From NCBI GenBank assembly GCA_038319025.1, contig JBBQCW010000005.1, positions 1 through 64,000 of the forward strand: a stretch of 64,000 nucleotides of DNA. The letters are read 5' to 3'. Below the pieces are notes generated by a model, which ran no database searches, had not been told where the DNA came from, and worked only from the letters and a program-made list of their open reading frames with translations. This stretch comes from JBBQCW01 sp038319025 (GTDB lineage Bacteria > Actinomycetota > Thermoleophilia > Solirubrobacterales > Solirubrobacteraceae). Of this stretch, positions 59,346 through 64,000 are shown in pieces (positions within the stretch are counted from its first letter, which is position 1; each line of letters starts with the position of its first letter). The translations under genes and the position numbers were made by a program.

Positions 59346-60140
59346 ATGGCGACCTCAGCAGCCGCTCCTCCGCACGCCGCCGCCCTCGGGCGCCGTCGGC
59401 TGCGGCCGCGTCTGATCCTCGCCGTCGTTCTCGGCGGCGCAATGCTCGCCGGCCTCGGGCTATGGGTTCGGGACTCTGCCCTGGTCTCCGTCGACCGCGT
59501 GACGGTGACGGGCGTAAGCGGGTCCAGTGGCCGCGCCGTGACGCAGACCCTCACGGACGCTGCACGAGGGATGACGACCCTTCACGTTGACCAGGGCGCT
59601 CTCTTGGCCTCGGTCAGCGCCTACCCGATCGTCAAGTCGATCGACGTCCACACCCATTTCCCGCACGGAATGAGCATCGTCGTCCACGAGCACGAGCCGG
59701 TCGGCACGGTGAACGTCGGCGGTACGACGGTCCCCATCACCGCCGACGGCACCCTGCTGCGCGGCACCCGCCTCGCGGGCCTGCCGGCAGTCAAAGCTTC
59801 TTTGGCCGGGGTCGCCGGCGGGCGCATCACGAACCCCGCTGTCGTGGCTCGCCTGCGCGTGCTCGGCGCTGCCACCCCTGCCCAGCGGCGCATGGTGACC
59901 CGTATCGGCTCCGGCAACCACGGCGTGTCCGTCCTCTTGCACGGTGTCGCCGCCCAGGTGGCGTGGTTCGGGGATGACTCTCGGGCCCGCGCCAAGTGGA
60001 TCGCCCTGGGTCGCGTGCTGGCCGACGGCAAAGCCAAGGGCGCTGGATACGTCGACGTGCGGGTTCCCCAACGGCCCGCGGCCGGTGGCTTCGCGACCTC
60101 AACGAGCACCGATCCGCCGGCTGCCACCACCACGCAGTAG
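59346..60140 (+). CDS. ftsQ: FtsQ/DivIB-type division protein
   Basis: A 264-residue bitopic membrane protein of the divisome. A basic cytoplasmic N-terminus and one helix (LILAVVLGGAMLAGLGLWV) precede the POTRA domain (VSVDRVTVTGVSGSSGRAV, and FPHGMSIVVHEHEPVGTV), followed by the beta domain. A Thr/Pro-rich tail ends the protein. ATG 59346 has AGGGGG about 9 nt upstream. It bridges FtsL-like and FtsW/FtsI proteins. The next gene, ftsZ, has its own promoter in the 202-nt gap. Confidence 0.9.
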   Translation: MATSAAAPPHAAALGRRRLRPRLILAVVLGGAMLAGLGLWVRDSALVSVDRVTVTGVSGSSGRAVTQTLTDAARGMTTLHVDQGALLASVSAYPIVKSIDVHTHFPHGMSIVVHEHEPVGTVNVGGTTVPITADGTLLRGTRLAGLPAVKASLAGVAGGRITNPAVVARLRVLGAATPAQRRMVTRIGSGNHGVSVLLHGVAAQVAWFGDDSRARAKWIALGRVLADGKAKGAGYVDVRVPQRPAAGGFATSTSTDPPAATTTQ

Positions 60141-60242
60141 CCCGTAACCTTCAAGCTGACATAGAGCGTTCCGTCGAGCCAATCTCTCGACGTCAGGTCG
60201 AGATCCTTCCCGTGCAACGCAAGTTGCGGGAAAGCCGATGCG

Positions 60243-60272
60243 TTGACATCTGCAACCATGCGCACATACGGT
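60243..60272 (+). promoter_or_regulatory. ftsZ promoter
   Basis: A perfect -35 TTGACA (60243-60248) is followed after 18 nt by TACGGT (60267-60272). Transcription would begin near 60279, downstream of the possible GTG 60271 and ATG 60277 starts, which supports ATG 60343 as the real ftsZ start. Confidence 0.65.
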
Positions 60273-60342
60273 GCACATGCCGTCCCTGGGCGAGGAACGC
60301 CCGAAACACTCAACGCTACCTCCAGGGTCGGACATCTCTCTT

Positions 60343-61443
60343 ATGGAATCAAGCGGCAGCTATCTCGCGGTCATCAAAGTCGTCGGCGTCGGAGGCGGCG
60401 GTACGAACGCCGTCAACCGAATGGTCGATGCAGGTCTGCGCGGTGTCGAGTTCATCGCAGCCAACACCGACGCCCAGGCGTTGCAGATGTGTGATGCCGA
60501 CATCAAGCTCAACATCGGCCACGACCTGACCAAGGGTCTGGGAGCCGGCGCCAACCCGGACGTCGGCTTCGGTGCCGCGGCAGAGTCGCGCGACGCCATC
60601 AAGGAAGCGCTCAAGGGCGCCGACATGGTGTTCGTCACCGCCGGCGAGGGTGGTGGCACCGGTACCGGCGCTGCGCCCGTGATCGCCGAGATCGCCAAGA
60701 ACGAGATCGGCGCACTGACCGTCGGCGTCGTCACCAAGCCCTTCGAGTTCGAAGGCACCCAGCGCACGCGCTCCGCGGAGGACGGCATCGCCCGCCTGCG
60801 TGAGGTGGTGGACACGCTGATCGTGATCCCCAACGAGAAGCTCCTGGGCATGGTCGAACGTCGCACCACGATCCTCGACGCATTTCGTGAGGCCGACAAC
60901 GTCCTGCGCCAGGGCGTGCAGGGCATCACCGACCTGATCACCATCCCCGGCCTGATCAACCTGGACTTCGCCGATGTACGGACGGTCATGTCCGACGCCG
61001 GTTCCGCCCTGATGGGCATGGGTCGGTCCAGCGGTGAGCACCGTGCGGCCGAGGCAGCTCGCGCTGCGATCTCCAGCCCGCTGCTGGAGGACTCCGTCCA
61101 GGGCGCCACTGGCATCCTGCTGAACATCACCGGCAACTCGGAACTCGGCCTGTTCGAGGTCAACGAGGCAGCCGAGATCGTCCAGGAGGCGGCCGACGCC
61201 AACGCCAACATCATCTTCGGCACCGTTTTGGATGAGGACGCCGGCGACGAGGTCCAGGTGACCGTCATCGCCACCGGCTTCGACTCCAAGCGCCCGCGCG
61301 GACGCTCCGGTGGTTCGGCCGACCGTACACGCAGCCCGGAACGCCGTCCGGCGCCGGACCGCACACCGCGCACGACGGAGCGCCAGCAGTCTTCGCTGGA
61401 GATTCCGGACGACGAGATCGACATCCCGCCGTTCCTGCGGTAG
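60343..61443 (+). CDS. ftsZ: cell division protein FtsZ
   Basis: A 366-residue tubulin-like GTPase that forms the division ring. The N-terminus YLAVIKVVGVGGGGTNAVNR, the tubulin signature GEGGGTGTGAAP, the T7 loop NLDFADVRTVM and the C-terminal partner-binding peptide DEIDIPPFLR are all intact. A short basic linker (RPRGRSGG...RTPRTTER) precedes the peptide. Start ATG 60343 is chosen over in-frame starts at 60271 and 60277 because the TTGACA/TACGGT promoter would start transcription after them. There is no ftsA upstream, as in actinobacteria. Confidence 0.97.
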   Translation: MESSGSYLAVIKVVGVGGGGTNAVNRMVDAGLRGVEFIAANTDAQALQMCDADIKLNIGHDLTKGLGAGANPDVGFGAAAESRDAIKEALKGADMVFVTAGEGGGTGTGAAPVIAEIAKNEIGALTVGVVTKPFEFEGTQRTRSAEDGIARLREVVDTLIVIPNEKLLGMVERRTTILDAFREADNVLRQGVQGITDLITIPGLINLDFADVRTVMSDAGSALMGMGRSSGEHRAAEAARAAISSPLLEDSVQGATGILLNITGNSELGLFEVNEAAEIVQEAADANANIIFGTVLDEDAGDEVQVTVIATGFDSKRPRGRSGGSADRTRSPERRPAPDRTPRTTERQQSSLEIPDDEIDIPPFLR

Positions 61444-61472
61444 GCGGCACCGCGCCAAGCTGACCGGAAGGT

Positions 61473-61492
61473 CGGCCCCCGGATCGGGGCCG
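61473..61492 (+). terminator. GC hairpin after ftsZ
   Basis: CGGCCCC (61473-61479) pairs with GGGGCCG (61486-61492) around a 6-nt loop, 29 nt after the ftsZ stop and 31 nt before gcvT. No T tract follows, so it may be a pause, attenuator or weak terminator. Confidence 0.4.
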
Positions 61493-61522
61493 CGGCTGGC
61501 CCGCTGCTAGCCTGACCCGCTC

Positions 61523-62602
61523 GTGGATTCAGCCGCATCAGAAACGCTTCGCCGCACGCCTCTCTTCGACGTCCATGTGGCGGCCGGCGGCAAGATCGTT
61601 CCGTTCGCCGGCTGGGAGATGCCCGTCCAGTACACGGGTATCCGCGAGGAGCACATGGCCGTGCGCGCGACGGCCGGCATCTTCGATGTCTCTCACATGG
61701 GGGAGATCGAGACGGTTGGGCCGGACTCCGAGGAGTTCCTGCAGCGCGTGCTGTCCAACGACGTCTCCAAGTTGGCTCTGGGCGGCGCGCAGTACTCCGT
61801 GCTGTGCCGTGAGGACGGCGGGGTGTTGGATGATCTGTTCACCTACCGGCTGGGTCCCGAGCACTACCTGACCGTCTCCAACGCCTCCAACCACGCCAAG
61901 GATCTGGCCTGGATGCAGGAGCAGAGTGCCGACTTTGACGTGCGGGTGATCGACAGCGCGTCGGAGTACGCGATGCTCGCCGTGCAAGGCCCCCGCGCCC
62001 GGGAAATTGTTCAGGCGATGTCCGACGCCCCGCTGCCGACGCGGTTCACGGTCGGTGAGCGCATGCTCGCCGGCCACCAGTCGCTCGTGTGCGGCACGGG
62101 CTACACCGGCGAGGACGGCGTGGAGATTCTCTGCCGCCCCGACGACGCGCCTGCTCTGTGGGATGAAGCGGTCCGCAGAGGCGCGACGCCCGCCGGCCTC
62201 GCCGCGCGCGACACGCTGCGGCTGGAGGTCTGCTACCACCTTTACGGCAACGATCTGATGGAGACGCGCGGCCCGATCGAGGCCGGCTTGGGTTGGGCCT
62301 GCAAGGAGGAGACCGGGTTCATCGGCTCCGAGGCCGTGGCCGACGCCCGTGCCGCAGGACCGATCGAGAAGCTCGTCGCGTTCCAGATCGTCGGGCCGGG
62401 CATCGCCCGCCAGGGGAACCCCGTCGAGGGGGGCGGCGAGGTGACCAGCGGCACCATGTCGCCAAGCCTCGACGTTGGCATCGGCATGGCCTACGTGCCG
62501 TCCGAGCACGCCGCCGAAGGTACGAAGCTAACGATTGACGTACGCGGCCGGCCGCGCCAAGCGGTCGTGGCCGCCAAGCCGCTGTACCGCAAGGCCGGAT
62601 AG
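61523..62602 (+). CDS. gcvT: glycine cleavage system T protein (aminomethyltransferase)
   Basis: A 359-residue folate-dependent enzyme that releases ammonia from the aminomethyl-lipoyl H protein and forms methylenetetrahydrofolate. TPLFDVHVAAGGKIVPFAGW at the N-terminus, the active-site region FDVSHMGEIE, and AARDTLRLE are typical. Length is standard. The start is GTG 61523. It leads gcvH and gcvPA in the same direction, giving a T-H-P order. It lies 79 nt after ftsZ, where actinobacteria more often have yfiH, yggS and sepF genes. Confidence 0.95.
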   Translation: MDSAASETLRRTPLFDVHVAAGGKIVPFAGWEMPVQYTGIREEHMAVRATAGIFDVSHMGEIETVGPDSEEFLQRVLSNDVSKLALGGAQYSVLCREDGGVLDDLFTYRLGPEHYLTVSNASNHAKDLAWMQEQSADFDVRVIDSASEYAMLAVQGPRAREIVQAMSDAPLPTRFTVGERMLAGHQSLVCGTGYTGEDGVEILCRPDDAPALWDEAVRRGATPAGLAARDTLRLEVCYHLYGNDLMETRGPIEAGLGWACKEETGFIGSEAVADARAAGPIEKLVAFQIVGPGIARQGNPVEGGGEVTSGTMSPSLDVGIGMAYVPSEHAAEGTKLTIDVRGRPRQAVVAAKPLYRKAG

Positions 62603-62640
62603 CCTCGGCCTCATCTGAGCGAGGACGAGAGGAGAGCACC

Positions 62641-63027
62641 ATGGCTGACGCGAGCTACCCCGATGGATTGCTGTACCACCCCGAGCATGACTGGGCGCTT
62701 ATAGAGGGCGATATCGCCACCTTCGGTGTCACCTGGTTCGCCCAGGATGCGCTCGGTGAGGTCGTGTTCTTCGACCCGCCGGCGGTCGGCACGGCCGTGA
62801 CCAAGGACGAGCCGTACGCCGAAGTGGAGTCCGTCAAGGCCGTTTCGGACGTCTACGCGCCCTTGTCCGGGGAGATCATCGAGGTCAACGCCGCCCTCGG
62901 CGACGGCCCCGAGGCGATCAACGACGACCCGTATGGCGGCGGCTGGATGGTCAAGGTGCGTCTCTCAGACGTATCGGAGACAGAGGCACTCCTGACCCGC
63001 GACGCCTACGTCGCCTCACTGGACTAG
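62641..63027 (+). CDS. gcvH: glycine cleavage system H protein
   Basis: A 128-residue lipoyl carrier. The lipoylated lysine is K66 in EVESVKAVSDVYAPLSG, flanked by the conserved beta-hairpin. The C-terminal GGGWMVKVRLSD is typical of the family. It shuttles the aminomethyl group between P and T proteins. The ATG has AGAGGAGAG nearby at 62626-62636. The gene follows gcvT by 38 nt. Confidence 0.97.
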   Translation: MADASYPDGLLYHPEHDWALIEGDIATFGVTWFAQDALGEVVFFDPPAVGTAVTKDEPYAEVESVKAVSDVYAPLSGEIIEVNAALGDGPEAINDDPYGGGWMVKVRLSDVSETEALLTRDAYVASLD

Positions 63028-63051
63028 AACCACCGACCGGAAGCGACCTGC

Positions 63052-64000
63052 GTGACCCAGTACACCGCCACCACGCCCGACGACCTCGCGGCAATGCTCG
63101 CCGAGATCGGCGCCGAGTCGATCGACGAACTGTTCGCCGCGATCCCCGAAGGCGTGCGGCTGGACCGCCGCCTGGACATGCCCGAGGGCATGACCGAGCA
63201 GGACGTCTACGGCCACCTGCTGGACCTGGCGCGCCGCAACGTTTCGGCGGAGGACGAGCTGACGTTCCTGGGTGCCGGCATGTACGACCACTACGTGCCG
63301 GCGCTGATCGACATGCTGTTGGGGCGGTCGGAGTTCCTGACGCCGTACACGCCTTACCAGCCGGAGATCAGCCAGGGTGGGCTACAGGTGATGTTCGAGT
63401 ACCAGACGGCGATCAGCGAGCTGACCGGCCTGCCGGTGTCCAACGCGTCGGTGTACGAGGGCCCGAGCGCCGTCGGCGCTGCGGGGTACCTGGCCAAGCT
63501 GGCCAACGGCAAGCGCCGCTTCGTGGTCTCGGGCGGTCTGCATCCGCACAGCCTCCAGACGCTGCGCACGCTGTCGGTCGGCTACGGGACCGAGGTTGTC
63601 GAGGTGCCGCTCGTGAATGGCGTCACCGATCCGGTGGCCTGGGCTGCCGCCATCGACGACGACACCGCTGCCGTCTTCTTCCAGCAGCCCAACTTTCTGG
63701 GCGCCGTCGAGGACGCCGCGGCCCTGGCGGCCGCTGCCAAGAACTCGCCGGCCGTCGTCGTCGGCTCGTACGACCCGATCCCCCTCGGCGTGCTCGCCTC
63801 CCCCGGCGAGTGCGGGGTGGACGTGTGCGTCGGTGAGGGCCAGACACTGGGCAACCGCCTGGATTTCGGCGGCCCGTCGTTCGGTTTCTTCGCCGCCACC
63901 GAGGCCTATCTGCGCCGCATGCCCGGCCGCATCGCGGGGGAGACGGTGGACGTCGACGGGCGGCGCGGCTTCGTGCTGACGCTGCAGACGCGTGAGCAGC
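63052..64000 (+). CDS. gcvPA: glycine dehydrogenase (decarboxylating) subunit 1, partial at right edge
   Basis: The first 316 residues of the split P protein's N-terminal subunit; the reading frame is still open at the window edge, and complete GcvPA proteins are about 440-450 residues. The sequence FLGAGMYDHYVPALIDML, then TPYQPEISQGGLQVMFEYQT, is diagnostic of GcvPA. GTG 63052 follows gcvH by 24 nt with GGAAG upstream. The pyridoxal-phosphate lysine would be in the companion GcvPB subunit, presumably encoded just past the window. Confidence 0.94.
   Translation, partial: MTQYTATTPDDLAAMLAEIGAESIDELFAAIPEGVRLDRRLDMPEGMTEQDVYGHLLDLARRNVSAEDELTFLGAGMYDHYVPALIDMLLGRSEFLTPYTPYQPEISQGGLQVMFEYQTAISELTGLPVSNASVYEGPSAVGAAGYLAKLANGKRRFVVSGGLHPHSLQTLRTLSVGYGTEVVEVPLVNGVTDPVAWAAAIDDDTAAVFFQQPNFLGAVEDAAALAAAAKNSPAVVVGSYDPIPLGVLASPGECGVDVCVGEGQTLGNRLDFGGPSFGFFAATEAYLRRMPGRIAGETVDVDGRRGFVLTLQTREQ

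Noticed and set aside
60271..60342. Longer FtsZ N-terminus from GTG 60271 or ATG 60277
   Set aside because: The consensus promoter would start transcription near 60279, and FtsZ homologues begin near the MESSGSYLAVIK region.
61444..61522. Glycine riboswitch ahead of gcvT
   Set aside because: The 79-nt gap is too short for a tandem glycine aptamer and lacks its core sequence; only a small GC hairpin is present.

Overview
The window is a GC-rich, gene-dense bacterial chromosome segment that looks actinobacterial. GTG and TTG starts are frequent, and 4-bp stop/start overlaps are the rule. The division and cell-wall (dcw) cluster has an MraZ-led order with no ftsA, and the MurE DNPR motif is the kind associated with meso-diaminopimelate peptidoglycan. 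The many secreted fibronectin-, LamG- and PKD-like proteins, together with gcvT directly after ftsZ, make me favour Thermoleophilia (Solirubrobacterales, e.g. a Patulibacter or Conexibacter relative). That placement is inference from gene style, not a phylogeny.

Layout. 1-446: two divergent tRNA genes (Leu-CAG, Glu-CTC), each with a hairpin terminator. 561-4066: fatty-alcohol-oxidase-like GMC flavoprotein plus aldehyde dehydrogenase behind a palindromic operator. 4121-6156: two secreted proteins. 6158-8043: two-component system. 8110-15105: divergent cluster of glycosyltransferase, DUF2064, methyltransferase, molybdenum oxidoreductase, membrane-protein and epimerase genes. 15149-15994: PAP2 phosphatase. 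16002-23039: cobalamin region, comprising a PduO adenosyltransferase, a cobalamin riboswitch and a five-gene ECF transporter operon. 23122-26038: proton-translocating transhydrogenase. 26086-32741: secreted LamG/PASTA protein, glycerol-3-phosphate dehydrogenase and a secreted PKD-like protein. 32791-34448: RibD-C reductase and a divergent dihydropteroate synthase. 34566-35957: degenerate Rho homologue. 35987-38220: hypothetical protein, SDR and sulfotransferase. 38280-43152: two-component system and a Tad secretion engine in one operon. 43196-61443: dcw cluster from mraZ to ftsZ. 61523-64000: glycine cleavage genes gcvT, gcvH and gcvPA, the last running off the right edge.

The most interesting unit is the cobalamin operon. 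One riboswitch leads two exported proteins with DUF4430/transcobalamin-C-terminal-like domains, EcfT, a fused double EcfA ATPase, and an S component fused to an extracytoplasmic alpha/alpha-toroid domain. Animal B12 carriers (intrinsic factor, transcobalamin) are built from an alpha-toroid plus a DUF4430-type beta domain. The operon therefore looks like a bacterial B12 capture-and-import machine with the two halves of a transcobalamin divided among membrane and surface proteins. PduO next door would convert imported corrinoid to adenosylcobalamin.

Other points worth attention are a Rho homologue lacking several catalytic landmarks, a dihydropteroate-synthase homologue with altered active-site positions, an N-terminally truncated winged-helix gene plus an epoxide-hydrolase-like gene inserted in the dcw cluster, a methyltransferase gene between murG and murC, an 83-bp ftsW/murG overlap, and a Tad motor operon with a cognate two-component system but no visible pilin.
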